This document shows positions 26,014 through 35,025 of a stretch of 64,000 bases of DNA, piece after piece. This DNA is from Actinophytocola sp035634895 (GTDB taxonomy: Bacteria; Actinomycetota; Actinomycetes; Mycobacteriales; Pseudonocardiaceae). The stretch spans positions 10,080 through 74,079 of the forward strand of contig NZ_DASQCC010000152.1 of NCBI RefSeq assembly GCF_035634895.1, written 5' to 3'. The notes below the pieces were generated by a model, which had not been told where the DNA came from, did not search any database, and worked only from the letters and a program-made list of their open reading frames with translations. How positions within the stretch are numbered: the stretch's first letter is position 1; each line of letters starts with the position of its first letter. The position numbers were made by a program, and so were the translations under genes.

Positions 26014-26709
26014 TCAGCGCAGCATCGACCGGTCGGTGGGGGTCAGCGTCAGCCGTTCGACACGGCCGGGCAGGCGGGGCTCGACGGTGTCCCGCCACTC
26101 GGGCAACTGTGCCAGCCGGTCCTCGTGCGCGACGGACGCGTCGTGCCCGGGGAACGCGGTGAGCACGACGAGCACGTGCTCGCCCGTCCGGACCGGCAGT
26201 CCCGGGAAGTCGTTCTCCGCGTACTCGGTCCGCAGCAGGGCGAGCGGTGTGGCGCCGGCCTTCTCCAGCAGCGGGAGGACGGCGCCGTCGAAGAAGCGGA
26301 CCAGCTCGTCGTCCGGCGGCACCGGCAGGTGGTGGATCGTGGCGACGACCACCGACGAGGCGGGCGTGCCCCGGACCGCGGGGTCGAGGTCGGCCAGTAC
26401 GCCCGGCCCGGCCGGGCGCAGCAGCAACACGTCGTCCGTGTCGATCATGGTGGCGTTGGCGGCCGCGGCGTGCGCCTTCCAGGTCGGGCCGGTGTAGAAG
26501 CTCGTCAGGGACCGGTTCCTGGCCGCCATGTCGGGAAAGCCGCGCAGCCACACGAAGTGGTCCGGGCGGGCCAGATCCCGGAACTGCCCCAGGACACGCA
26601 TCCCGGTGGCTTCCTGGGTCTCGACGAACTCCCGGTCGAACAGCTCGATCAGCACCTCCCGCTGCCCCGGACGAAGGGTGTACTGCCGCAGTTCGATGAC
26701 GTCCGCCAC
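26014..26709 (-). CDS. NIPSNAP-family protein, two-domain
   Basis: A 231-aa protein with two ferredoxin-like NIPSNAP-type domains. It begins MADVIELRQYTLRPGQREVL and contains RPDHFVWLRGFPDMAARNRSL; the second half (VVVATIHHLPVPPDDELVRF) repeats the fold more loosely. Its role is unknown. It ends next to the convergent SARP gene, and its promoter lies in the 71-base gap before the molybdenum hydroxylase operon's end. Confidence 0.8.
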   Translation of the reverse strand: MADVIELRQYTLRPGQREVLIELFDREFVETQEATGMRVLGQFRDLARPDHFVWLRGFPDMAARNRSLTSFYTGPTWKAHAAAANATMIDTDDVLLLRPAGPGVLADLDPAVRGTPASSVVVATIHHLPVPPDDELVRFFDGAVLPLLEKAGATPLALLRTEYAENDFPGLPVRTGEHVLVVLTAFPGHDASVAHEDRLAQLPEWRDTVEPRLPGRVERLTLTPTDRSMLR

Positions 26710-26780
26710 GCGAAGGACCCTAGGGCATGCCGGGTACGTTCCCGGTCGCCCAACCGGGGGAAATCGGCGAGCGACGTCAG

Positions 26781-28979
26781 TCAGGCGTCCATGAGCTTGT
26801 CGAGGGTGATGGGCAGGTCGCGGACGCGGCGGCCGGTGGCGTTGTGGATCGCGTTGCCGACGGCCGCGGCGATGCCGACGGTGCCGATCTCGCCGATGCC
26901 GCGTGCGCCAAGGGGGTTGAACGCCAGGTCGGGATGGTTCAGGAAGTGGACGTCGACCGGCGGGACGTCGAGGTTGACCGGCACGACGTAGTCGGCGAGG
27001 TTGGCGTCCGCGATCCGGCCGGTGCCGGGCTCGACGTGCGCGCCCTCGAGCAGGGCCTGGCCGATGCCGAAGATCACGCCGCCGACGATCTGGCCGCGTG
27101 CCGTCTTCTCGTTGACGATGGCGCCGGCGTCGACGACCGTCGTCACGCGGCGGACGCGCGGCTCCGCGGTCCAGCGGTTGACCGCCACCTCGCAGAAGTG
27201 CGCGCCGAACGAGGTGAACGCGAACCGCTCGCGTTCCGGGCCCAACGCCGTGGTCTCGGTGGCGTCGATCCCGGCGATGCCGACGATGCCGAGCAGCGTG
27301 CCGAAGGCGACGCGTCGCCGTCGCCCCACGACGTCACCGCGTTCGTAGCGCACCTGATCCTGGCCCAGGCCATGGAACGGGGAGCGCTCGTGGGTCACCG
27401 CGAGGTCGAGCAGCGCACGCGTCGCGGCCACGGCGGCCGCCTGGACGGCGGGGGCGGAGCTGGCGGTGCCCGCCGAGGCGAACGCGCCGGGGTTGTCGAC
27501 CAGCGCGGAGTCCCCGAGCTCGGGGCGAACACGGTCGAGCGGGATGCCGAGGGCGTCGGCGCCGACCATGGCCAGCACCGTCCACATCCCCGTGCCGAGG
27601 TCCGACGTCGCCGTGGACACCACCACGGTGCCGTCGGCCCGCAGGCGGACCTTCCCGGTGGTGCGGTAGCGCGAGGCGGGGTAGGCGGTGGTCGCCATGC
27701 CGGTCCCGACCAGCCAGTCGCCGTCGGCGACCGTCCGGGGCGCGTGCCGCACCCAGCCGAACGCCTCGGCGCCGACGCGGTAGCACTCGTCGAGGTGCTT
27801 GCTGGACCACGGCACGTCGCGCCCGGGGTAGGTGGTGGCGTAGTTGCGCAGGCGCAGCTCGACCGGGTCCAGGTCGAGCCGCACCGCGAGCTCGTCCATG
27901 GCCGTCTCCAACGCGAAGGAACCGGCTTCCTGGCCCGGCGCCCGCATCGGGGTCTGCGGTGGGACGTCCAGGGTCACGAGGCGCTGCCCGACGTGGATGT
28001 TGGGGGAGGCGTAGAAATACCGCGAGGTCGAGTGCGGGCCTGCCTCGTAGAGGAACCCGTCGCCGCCGCCGGACATGCTGGCATAGGCGTCGTGCCTGAC
28101 GGCACGCAGGCGCCCGGCGCGGTCGGCGCCGAGCGACACCGTCTGGGACACCGCCGAGCGGTGGCCGGTGACGCCGAAGGTCTGCTCCCTCGTGAGCACG
28201 ATCCGGACGGGCCGGCCGAGCGCCCTCGCCGCGGCCGCGGCCAGCAGGGGGTGGCCCCAGGTGAGGATCTTGTTGCCGAACCCGCCGCCGACGTGCGGGC
28301 TGAGCAGGTGCACGCGGGACGGGTCGACGCCGATGGTGGCGGCGACCGTCCCGGCGGCCAGTTGGGGAGCCTGCGATCCGCAGTAGAGGGTGAGGTAGTC
28401 GTCGCGCCACACCGCGATGGCGGCGTGGGGCTCCATCGCGCAGTGGTACTCGATCGGCTGGGAGTAGGCGGCGGTGACGACCACCTCGCTCGCGCCGAGG
28501 GCGTCGTCGATGGACGTGACGCCCTCGGCGAGGAGGTCGAGCTGCGCGGGCTCACCGTTCACGTCGTCCGGCAGGGTGGCGCCGGGCATGCCGTCCGGCA
28601 GCGACGTGCGTGGCGGTACGGCGTCATAGTCGAGGCGCACCAACCCGGCCGCGTCGCGCGCCTGCTCGAAGGACTCCGCGACCACCAGCCCGACGATTTG
28701 CCCGTGGTAGCGGACCCGGTCGTCCTGCAACGGAAGCCAGTTGTAGCCCACGCCGGACTCGGCGCCGCCGAACAGTGGCAGCGGGTCGACGTGGGTGTGG
28801 ACGGCGAGCACACCGGGGGACGCCGCCGCGGCCGCGGTGTCGACGGCGCGGACGGTGCCCCGCGCGATCGTGCTCAGCAGGAGATAGCCGTGGGCGAGGC
28901 CCTCGACGGGGTAGTCGGCGGAGTACCGGGCGGCTCCGGTGACCTTGAGCCGCCCCTCGACACGTGCGTTCGCGGCCAT
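26781..28979 (-). CDS. Xanthine-dehydrogenase-family molybdenum cofactor subunit
   Basis: A 732-aa large subunit of a molybdenum hydroxylase (XDH/aldehyde oxidoreductase family), starting at ATG 28979. The first part carries the typical RVEGRLKVTGAARYSAD entry and the Mo-cofactor motifs FLYEAGPHSTSRYFY, APGQEAGSFALE and the C-terminal GARGIGEIGTVG with the catalytic glutamate. It is the last gene of a three-gene operon with FAD and iron-sulfur subunits (29953 and 30588 starts). The complex oxidises aldehydes or N-heterocycles with water as oxygen source. The substrate class cannot be told. No molybdopterin maturation gene of the XdhC type is adjacent. A BGC role is possible but unproven. Confidence 0.9.
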   Translation of the reverse strand: MAANARVEGRLKVTGAARYSADYPVEGLAHGYLLLSTIARGTVRAVDTAAAAASPGVLAVHTHVDPLPLFGGAESGVGYNWLPLQDDRVRYHGQIVGLVVAESFEQARDAAGLVRLDYDAVPPRTSLPDGMPGATLPDDVNGEPAQLDLLAEGVTSIDDALGASEVVVTAAYSQPIEYHCAMEPHAAIAVWRDDYLTLYCGSQAPQLAAGTVAATIGVDPSRVHLLSPHVGGGFGNKILTWGHPLLAAAAARALGRPVRIVLTREQTFGVTGHRSAVSQTVSLGADRAGRLRAVRHDAYASMSGGGDGFLYEAGPHSTSRYFYASPNIHVGQRLVTLDVPPQTPMRAPGQEAGSFALETAMDELAVRLDLDPVELRLRNYATTYPGRDVPWSSKHLDECYRVGAEAFGWVRHAPRTVADGDWLVGTGMATTAYPASRYRTTGKVRLRADGTVVVSTATSDLGTGMWTVLAMVGADALGIPLDRVRPELGDSALVDNPGAFASAGTASSAPAVQAAAVAATRALLDLAVTHERSPFHGLGQDQVRYERGDVVGRRRRVAFGTLLGIVGIAGIDATETTALGPERERFAFTSFGAHFCEVAVNRWTAEPRVRRVTTVVDAGAIVNEKTARGQIVGGVIFGIGQALLEGAHVEPGTGRIADANLADYVVPVNLDVPPVDVHFLNHPDLAFNPLGARGIGEIGTVGIAAAVGNAIHNATGRRVRDLPITLDKLMDA

Positions 28980-28981
28980 CG

Positions 28982-29953
28982 TCAACCCGCCAGCTTCGTC
29001 AGGGCACGCGTGATCGTGTGCCGGAGCAGGGGCACCTTGAAACCGTTGTGTGCCAGCGGACGCGCCGCCCGCGTGGCCAGGCTCGCGGCCGCCTCGACGG
29101 TGTGGGGCGCCAGCCTGCGGCCACGCAGCGCGTCCTCCACCTCGGTGAGGCGCCACGGCCGGGTGCCGACCCCGCCCGCCGCGAGCCGCACGTCGCGCAC
29201 GGTGCCGTTCTCGACCAGGACCGCGGCCGCGACCGCGGCGAGCGCGAACTCGTAGGCGGCCCGGTCCCGCACCTTCACGTAGGTCGACCGGTTCGCGAAG
29301 TCGAGCCGGGGCACCGTCACCTCGGTGATGAGCTCACCCGGCCGCAGGTCGTTCTCGACGTGCGGCGTGGTGCCCGGCAGCCGGTAGAAGTCGGCGAGCC
29401 GCACGTCGCGGGACCCGGCCCGGCTCGTCAGCCGCACCGAGGCGTCCAGCGCCACGAGCGCCACCGCGAGATCGCTCGGATGCGTGGACACGCACGAGTC
29501 ACTCGTGCCCAGGATGGCGTGCCCCCGGTTGGCGCCCTGGAGCGCCGGGCAGCCGGTGCCGGGCACGCGCTTGTTGCATGGCGTCGCGGTGTCCCGGAAG
29601 TAGCCGCACCTGCTGCGTTGCAACAGGTTTCCGCCGATGCTGGCCATGTTGCGCAGCTGCGGCGACGCGCTGGCCAGCAACGCCTCGGCCAGCACCGGGT
29701 ACCGCGCACGCACCAGCGGGTGGGCGGCCACGTCGCTCATCCGCTCCAGCGCCGCGATGTGCAGGCGCCGCGCCCGCGTCCACACGCCGGTCAGCGGCAC
29801 CTTGTTGATGTCCACCACGTGGTCCGGCGTCATCACCTCCAGCTTCATGAGGTCCACCAGGGTGGTTCCGCCGGCGAGGTAGGCCGTGTCGGCCGCGCCG
29901 TGGCCGAGTGCCTCGGTCACGCTCCGGGCGACCGCGAAGGTGTAGGGCCGCAT
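28982..29953 (-). CDS. Molybdenum hydroxylase FAD-binding subunit
   Basis: A 323-aa FAD-binding middle subunit of the XDH family. It begins MRPYTFAVARSVTEALG and contains the AGGTTLVDLMKLEVM FAD loop, NMASIGGNLLQRSRCGYFRD and the C-terminal CO-dehydrogenase flavoprotein domain. Four cysteines near residues 115-135 (RCGYFRD, PCNKR, GCPAL) resemble the [4Fe-4S]-insertion seen in some aldehyde oxidoreductase FAD subunits such as YagS/PaoB. The start overlaps the stop of the iron-sulfur subunit by one base (TGATG), and the large subunit begins 2 bases after its end. Confidence 0.9.
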   Translation of the reverse strand: MRPYTFAVARSVTEALGHGAADTAYLAGGTTLVDLMKLEVMTPDHVVDINKVPLTGVWTRARRLHIAALERMSDVAAHPLVRARYPVLAEALLASASPQLRNMASIGGNLLQRSRCGYFRDTATPCNKRVPGTGCPALQGANRGHAILGTSDSCVSTHPSDLAVALVALDASVRLTSRAGSRDVRLADFYRLPGTTPHVENDLRPGELITEVTVPRLDFANRSTYVKVRDRAAYEFALAAVAAAVLVENGTVRDVRLAAGGVGTRPWRLTEVEDALRGRRLAPHTVEAAASLATRAARPLAHNGFKVPLLRHTITRALTKLAG

Positions 29954-30588
29954 CAGTCCATCACCCCGGCCGCTCGTGCGGCCTGGACCGCGTCGACGAT
30001 GTTGGCGTACGCCCCGCAGCGGCAGATGTTGCCGGACATGAACTCGCGGATCTCCTCCGCCGAGCCGGCGTGCCCTTCGCGGAGCACGGCCACCGCCGAC
30101 ATGATCTGTCCGGACGTGCAGAAGCCGCACTGGAACCCGTCGTGGTCGAGGAACGCCTGCTGCACCGGATGCAGGTCGTCGTCACGCGCCAACCCCTCGA
30201 TGGTGGTGACCTGCCGGCCGTCCACGGCGCCGGCCAACGTCAGGCAGGACAGCACCCGCCGGCCGTCGACATGGACCGTGCAGGTCCCGCACTGGCCGCG
30301 GTCGCAGCCCTTCTTCGTTCCCGTCAGGCCCACCCGGTCGCGCAACGCGTCCAGCAACGTCACCCGCGGATCGAGCCGCAGCCGCGTCACCCGCCCGTTC
30401 ACCCGCAGCACGACGTCGACGAGACCGCGGTCGGGCTCCGGCGCCGCGTCCGCCGCGTCCGCCGTGGCCGGGTCGGCGAGCCGGCCACCCACCGCCAGCA
30501 CCGCCGACGCCGTCGCGGTCCGGCCGAGCAGACCGCGCCGGGACATCGTCTTCTCGGTCGAGTCGTCCTGGATCTGGTCGGACTCCAC
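29953..30588 (-). CDS. Molybdenum hydroxylase [2Fe-2S] subunit with Tat signal
   Basis: A 211-aa iron-sulfur subunit. I choose GTG 30588, preceded by GAGGAGG, because it gives a proper N-terminus followed by a twin-arginine signal (MSRRGLLGRTATASAVLAVG). The plant-type [2Fe-2S] domain has GCDRGQCGTCTVHVDGRRVL...SC, and the second cluster is held by CGFCTSGQ and ICRCGAY. The signal means the whole three-subunit enzyme is probably folded in the cytoplasm and exported, as for YagTSR. It is the first gene of the operon. Confidence 0.9.
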   Translation of the reverse strand: MESDQIQDDSTEKTMSRRGLLGRTATASAVLAVGGRLADPATADAADAAPEPDRGLVDVVLRVNGRVTRLRLDPRVTLLDALRDRVGLTGTKKGCDRGQCGTCTVHVDGRRVLSCLTLAGAVDGRQVTTIEGLARDDDLHPVQQAFLDHDGFQCGFCTSGQIMSAVAVLREGHAGSAEEIREFMSGNICRCGAYANIVDAVQAARAAGVMD

Positions 30589-30691
30589 TGGTTTCTCCTC
30601 CTCGCACGGCGGCCCCGCGCCAGTCTCGCCCGGCGCGGCGTGAGTTCTCGAGATCGTTCGGTTGAGCGTTGTCCGAGGTAGAGTTCGGCTC

Positions 30692-30955
30692 ATGCTCGAG
30701 CTCAGGCCCAACTGTGAGTGCTGTGATCGTGATCTGCCGCCCGCGGCGGACGCGTTCATCTGCACGTTCGAGTGCACGTTCTGCCCCGGGTGCGCCGAGG
30801 ACCGGTTCGCCGGCGTCTGCCCCAACTGCGGCGGTGGGCTCGTGCTCCGTCCGGTCCGGCCCGCCGCCCTGCTCGACCGCCACCCGCCCTCGACGCACCG
30901 CGTGGTCAACGCGCACGCACCCTGCCTACCGGTGGCCGACGCGAATTCGCATTGA
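30692..30955 (+). CDS. DUF1272 small zinc-binding protein
   Basis: An 87-aa cysteine-rich protein starting at ATG 30692. It begins LELRPNCECCDRDLP and has further pairs in ICTFECTFCPGCAED and CPNCGGGLVLRP, the DUF1272 pattern of eight zinc-binding cysteines. The function of the family is unknown. Its last 30 bases overlap the 3' end of the convergent M6 peptidase gene. Confidence 0.87.
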   Translation: MLELRPNCECCDRDLPPAADAFICTFECTFCPGCAEDRFAGVCPNCGGGLVLRPVRPAALLDRHPPSTHRVVNAHAPCLPVADANSH

Positions 30956-33289
30956 CGTGCCGGTCTGCGAGAGCACGCGGATCGTGAGCCCGGTGGCCGG
31001 CAGGACGACACCGGCGAGTGGCTGGTCGGCGTAGAGGAAGGTCCCCGTGTCGTCGAACAGCGGAACGGCGTTCTGACCGCGGATGTAGCTGGGCTTTCCG
31101 TTGACGTGCAGGGTGAACGAGTCGGCCTTCCGAAGCGAGAACGGCATGTCGTAGCCGGCGACCCGGGAACGCCACGGCTGGCCCTCGATGGTGTGGATGG
31201 GCGCGGGGTGGGCGTCGATCGGGAGGATCAGCCCGGAACCGGGGTGCTCGCTCGTGTTGTTGTCCGGTTCGGACGTGTCCCAGTAGGACACCACGAGACC
31301 GGGCTGGTACGGGAAGTGCTCGACGAAGGCGGGCCGGTCCGGGAACCCGAAGTTGTAGGGACCGGTGCGCAGGTACTGGCCGTAGGCCTCGTACGTGCGG
31401 TTCGACGCGATGTAGAAGTTGTCGAACGCACGGGTCTCGCTGCTGGCAGCGGTCCGGAAGCCGTCGAGCAGCCAGCCGTTCGCCCCGCTCTCCGCGCCGT
31501 CGGTCAGCAGCGGGGCGCCGTCCGCGGTGACCGTGATGTCGTCGGCGAAGAAACCGGTGCGGGCCAGGGCGCCGTCGGTGCGGTACAGGAGCCGGAGCAG
31601 GACCTTCCTGCCGGCGAACGGGTCGAGCGGCACGGTCATGTCGATCCAGGCCCCGTTGGAGCTGCCCGACAGTCCGGGCAGGCCGCCGGCGTCGCGCTGG
31701 AACGCCGTGCCGGCGGCGGTGCCGTCGAGGGTGGTCCAGGTGAGGCCGTCGTCGGCCGACACCTGTGTGTAGAGGAAGTCGAAGTCCGGCTGGATGTCGT
31801 AACGGGCTTTCAGCGTCAGCGTCGCGGACTCCCTGCCGGTCAGGTCGAGCGGCCGGGTCATCGTGGTGGCGAGGTTGTTGCCCCTGGTACTCCACCACTG
31901 GTTCGCGCCGGCGAAGGGTTGGCCGTACTGGAACGTCCTCGTCTTGTCCGGCAGCACGACCACGACGCCCTGCGGCTTGGCCGAGTTGTACTCGTGCGGG
32001 CCGAGGTCGAGCGTGCGGGTCTGGCCGGCCACCACGACCTCGTAGTCCAGCCACCCGAGCTGTAGCTTCGACCACGCGTCCAGGTCGTTGATGCGGGTGC
32101 CGATGGCCTCGCCCGGCCCGGACACCCGCTGCTGCGCCATCGGCGACCACCAGCTGACGTTGTTCGCGCCGCCGTTGGTGTCGTACAGGTCGGGCAGGCC
32201 GAGGTCGTGGGCGAACTCGCGGCAGAACACGCTGACGCCGCCGTTCTCCGGCTGGATGGTGTAGTCGCCGACCCACATGCCGGTGTCGCCGATCTGGATG
32301 CCCCCCCGCCGGTTGCCGTCCGGTCCGGAGGTGGTGTTGGCGAACGCGTAGGCGCTGTGGCTGTAGATCGCGTCCTCGCCGCGGACCGGGTCGCCGTCGG
32401 CCTGGTCGGCGCCCGCGTGCACGACCTGGAAGTGGTCGAGGTAGCCGTCCGGCTCGTTGAAGTCGCCGTCGCCGTCGTGGTCGTCGCGGTCCCAGACGTC
32501 GAACGTGGCGAGCTGTGCGCGGAGCTGCGCCGCGGTCCGGCCGGCGGCGACCTGCCCGGCGTACCAGGCGTTCGCGGCGTCGGCGATCAGCGCGAAGGAG
32601 TTGTCGCACACGACGCCGGCGCACGGGAAGCCGTTCGACCGGCCGTAGCGTGCCTCGGTGAACGGCACCCGGGTCCAGTCGCTGACCGCGCCCGTCACCG
32701 AGAACCGGCCGGAGGACTGCGTGCGGTAGTAGTTGGCCAGCGAGTTGGCGCCGGGGCTCGTCGAGAAGTACAGGTCCTGGTAGTGCTGGCGGTCGTAGTT
32801 CGGTTGCCAGATCGTCGTGTTGTTCACGCGGCGGTCCGGTTCGGGGATCTGGTCGTGCCGGGGGCCGTCGAAACGCACCGGGCCGGGGGTGGCCGGGTCG
32901 GTGTCGACGTCGGGGTAGTCCGGGTGGCGCTGGTCGCCGAACTCGGCGAGCACCACGAAGATCCGGTCGGTCGTCTCCCTGGCCAGCTCGACGTAGGAGT
33001 CGACGAGGCCGCCGCCGGTCCGGCCCGGCGCGGGTTTGCGGCCCGTTCTGACCACGGTGCTCGCGCCCCGCTTCTCGGTGACCCTGTTGCCCTTCAACAC
33101 ATCCGCGAGCGCCTCCTGCCGCAGCGTCCGTCGTGTCACGTCGGCGGGGCTCGGCAGGTCGGACACCTCAGGGGGTCGCGCGGCCGGTTCGGTACGCGCT
33201 CCCGCCGTGGGCGCGGTGGGCGCACCGACCGTCACGCCGGTCACGACAAGGGCGGCCGTGCACAGCCCAGCACATAATCGTCGTAGCAA
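30926..33289 (-). CDS. Secreted M6 (immune inhibitor A-type) peptidase homologue, zinc motif altered
   Basis: A 787-aa secreted protein. The N-terminus is a signal peptide (MLRRLCAGLCTAALVVTGVT, then an alanine-rich cleavage region). The catalytic domain is of the M6 family: VFVVLAEFGDQ, GYLDHFQVVHAGADQ and a DLGLPDLYDT segment after the active site. The expected HExGH zinc motif reads R357-E-F-A-H361 in VFCREFAHDLG, so the first zinc histidine is arginine. A single G-to-A change would restore histidine. The C-terminal half contains a MAM/immunoglobulin-like repeat (GWLLDGFR, NNTSEHPGSG). It could be an inactive binding protein, or the change could be recent. It is not clearly part of the BGC. 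Confidence 0.85.
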   Translation of the reverse strand: MLRRLCAGLCTAALVVTGVTVGAPTAPTAGARTEPAARPPEVSDLPSPADVTRRTLRQEALADVLKGNRVTEKRGASTVVRTGRKPAPGRTGGGLVDSYVELARETTDRIFVVLAEFGDQRHPDYPDVDTDPATPGPVRFDGPRHDQIPEPDRRVNNTTIWQPNYDRQHYQDLYFSTSPGANSLANYYRTQSSGRFSVTGAVSDWTRVPFTEARYGRSNGFPCAGVVCDNSFALIADAANAWYAGQVAAGRTAAQLRAQLATFDVWDRDDHDGDGDFNEPDGYLDHFQVVHAGADQADGDPVRGEDAIYSHSAYAFANTTSGPDGNRRGGIQIGDTGMWVGDYTIQPENGGVSVFCREFAHDLGLPDLYDTNGGANNVSWWSPMAQQRVSGPGEAIGTRINDLDAWSKLQLGWLDYEVVVAGQTRTLDLGPHEYNSAKPQGVVVVLPDKTRTFQYGQPFAGANQWWSTRGNNLATTMTRPLDLTGRESATLTLKARYDIQPDFDFLYTQVSADDGLTWTTLDGTAAGTAFQRDAGGLPGLSGSSNGAWIDMTVPLDPFAGRKVLLRLLYRTDGALARTGFFADDITVTADGAPLLTDGAESGANGWLLDGFRTAASSETRAFDNFYIASNRTYEAYGQYLRTGPYNFGFPDRPAFVEHFPYQPGLVVSYWDTSEPDNNTSEHPGSGLILPIDAHPAPIHTIEGQPWRSRVAGYDMPFSLRKADSFTLHVNGKPSYIRGQNAVPLFDDTGTFLYADQPLAGVVLPATGLTIRVLSQTGTSMRIRVGHR

Positions 33290-33431
33290 GGGGGATTCCC
33301 TTCCAGGATCGCCAAGATGGCAACTGACCCCGACCTGGTCATGCTGGCGGTCGCCGAATTGTAGCCGAATGTCTTGCGTCCCAACGTGGTTCGATGAACG
33401 ATCGATTTCGCGCCAACCCCGCGCCGAGGCT

Positions 33432-33460
33432 GTTCAACTGACCCCGGGCCGCGGTTGAGC
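33432..33460. promoter_or_regulatory. StrR-type operator upstream of the ferredoxin-P450-NRPS operon
   Basis: An imperfect inverted repeat, GTTCAACTG-N11-CGGTTGAGC, with exactly the 11-base spacer of the StrR consensus and two mismatches in the right arm. It ends 65 bases before the ATG at 33526 and shares the left half-site with the operator at 18093. It probably controls the plus-strand operon that carries the P450 and NRPS genes. Confidence 0.65.
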
Positions 33461-33525
33461 ACGGCGCTGTGCGTTTACTCTGCTAATTTCACCGTCTTCG
33501 GCGAGGCCGTTCCAGGGAGACTGAC

Positions 33526-33759
33526 ATGACGGAAAAAGGCCGCTGGCGAATTGTCGTCGATCAGCGCTCGTGCATTGGTTCCGGCGTGTGCGTCGGAGAT
33601 CTGCCGCACCGGTTCCGGATCATCGGCGACAGGTCCACCCCGGTCGACGCCGAGATCGGCGCCGACGAGGAGGTGCTCGCCGCGGCGGACTCCTGTCCAC
33701 GGGAAGCGATACGCGTTGTCGACGTGGCGACCGGCGAGGTCCTGGCGCCCATCGAGTGA
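33526..33759 (+). CDS. Ferredoxin ([3Fe-4S] type) for the P450
   Basis: A 77-aa ferredoxin with three cysteines, C16, C22 (SCIGSGVC) and C57 (DSCPREAI), the usual ligand set for a single [3Fe-4S] cluster in actinobacterial P450 partner ferredoxins. It is the first gene of the plus-strand operon and is followed 9 bases later by the P450 gene, so it is the likely electron donor. No ferredoxin reductase is visible nearby, and a chromosomal one must serve. Confidence 0.9.
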   Translation: MTEKGRWRIVVDQRSCIGSGVCVGDLPHRFRIIGDRSTPVDAEIGADEEVLAAADSCPREAIRVVDVATGEVLAPIE

Positions 33760-33768
33760 GGACTTTTC

Positions 33769-34995
33769 ATGCAAAGCCGTCAAACGACGAATGTCGAGAG
33801 GCTCTCGGCCGACTTCGTGCAGGATTCCTACACGCTGTACGCGCGGCTCCGTGAGGCGGGGCCGCCCCGGGAAGTGCTGATGCCCCATGGCATCAAGGTG
33901 TGGATGGTGACCCGCTACCACGACGCGCGAGCCCTGCTGGGCGACTCGCGGATCAGCAAGGACGGGCGGCGGGTCAACGAGCTGTTCACCCGGCACGCCG
34001 AGTCGCCGGACAGGGCGCCCGCGGAGGTCGACGACGACCTCGCCGCGCACATGCTCAACAGCGACCCGCCCAACCACGTGCGGTTGCGGCGCCTGGTGGG
34101 CAAGGCCTTCACCGAACGCAGGGTGAAGCTCCTGCGGCCGAGGATCGAGGAGATCACCGACGAGCTGCTCGACGCGATGGTGGGCAAGCCGGAGGTGGAG
34201 CTGATCGAGGAGCTGGCCGCTCCGCTGACCATCACCGTCCTCGCCGAGCTGCTCGGCGTGCCGCCGGAGAACCGCAAGGTCTTCCGCGCGTGGACGAACA
34301 CGCTGGTCGGCGCCAACCATACCGCCGAGGAGGTCGCCACGGCGTCGGCCGCGGTGGCCAGGTTCACCGAGGACCTGATCGACGCGAAGCACGCGGACCC
34401 GGGCGAGGACATGTTCAGCGCGCTGGTCCAGGTCACCGACGAGGGGGACCGGCTCACCAAGGACGAGCTGGTGGCGATGGTGTTCCTGCTCGTGGTGGCC
34501 GGGCACGACACCACGTTGAGCATGATCGGCAACGGGGTGTTCGCGTTGCTGCGCAACCCCGACCAGCTCGGCAGGCTGCTCGCGGACCCGGCGTTGCTGC
34601 CGGGCGCGGTCGACGAGCTGCTGCGGTACGAGGGCTCGGTCAGCCTGGCGACGTTCCGCTTCACCACGGACGACATCGCGCTGGGGGGCGTGACCATCCC
34701 GGCGGGGGAGATCGTGGTGGTGGCGCTGGGTTCGGCGAACCGGGACACCGAGAAGTTCGAGCAGGCGGACCAGCTCGACATCACCCGCCGGCTCGGCAGC
34801 CACCTCGCCTTCGGACACGGCATCCACTACTGCGCCGGCGCGCCACTGGGTCGCCTGCAGGTCGAGATCGGCATCGGCCGCCTGCTGGCGCGGTACCCGC
34901 GCCTGGCGCTGGCGGTGGACCCCGGCACGCTCCGGTGGAAGTCCAGCACCATCATGCACGGCCTGGAAACATTGCCGGTGGCGCTGCGGCCCTGA
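33769..34995 (+). CDS. Cytochrome P450
   Basis: A 408-aa bacterial P450 (CYP105/107-like length). The I-helix oxygen-activation motif is AGHDTT (244-249), the K-helix ExxR is E283-L-L-R286, and the heme loop is LAFGHGIHYCAGAPLG with axial C355. It probably hydroxylates or oxidises an intermediate or a carrier-bound amino acid; the paired ferredoxin gene is immediately upstream. The substrate cannot be read from the sequence. Regulation is likely through the StrR-type operator before the ferredoxin gene. Confidence 0.93.
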   Translation: MQSRQTTNVERLSADFVQDSYTLYARLREAGPPREVLMPHGIKVWMVTRYHDARALLGDSRISKDGRRVNELFTRHAESPDRAPAEVDDDLAAHMLNSDPPNHVRLRRLVGKAFTERRVKLLRPRIEEITDELLDAMVGKPEVELIEELAAPLTITVLAELLGVPPENRKVFRAWTNTLVGANHTAEEVATASAAVARFTEDLIDAKHADPGEDMFSALVQVTDEGDRLTKDELVAMVFLLVVAGHDTTLSMIGNGVFALLRNPDQLGRLLADPALLPGAVDELLRYEGSVSLATFRFTTDDIALGGVTIPAGEIVVVALGSANRDTEKFEQADQLDITRRLGSHLAFGHGIHYCAGAPLGRLQVEIGIGRLLARYPRLALAVDPGTLRWKSSTIMHGLETLPVALRP

Positions 34996-35025
34996 CCCGC
35001 CGCGGAGCGGTGATACGGTTGCCGC

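Noticed and set aside
26781..30588. Molybdenum hydroxylase operon as a core BGC part
   Set aside because: It has no StrR-type operator, a Tat signal that sends it outside the cytoplasm, and no coupling to pathway genes. I keep it as a neighbour only.
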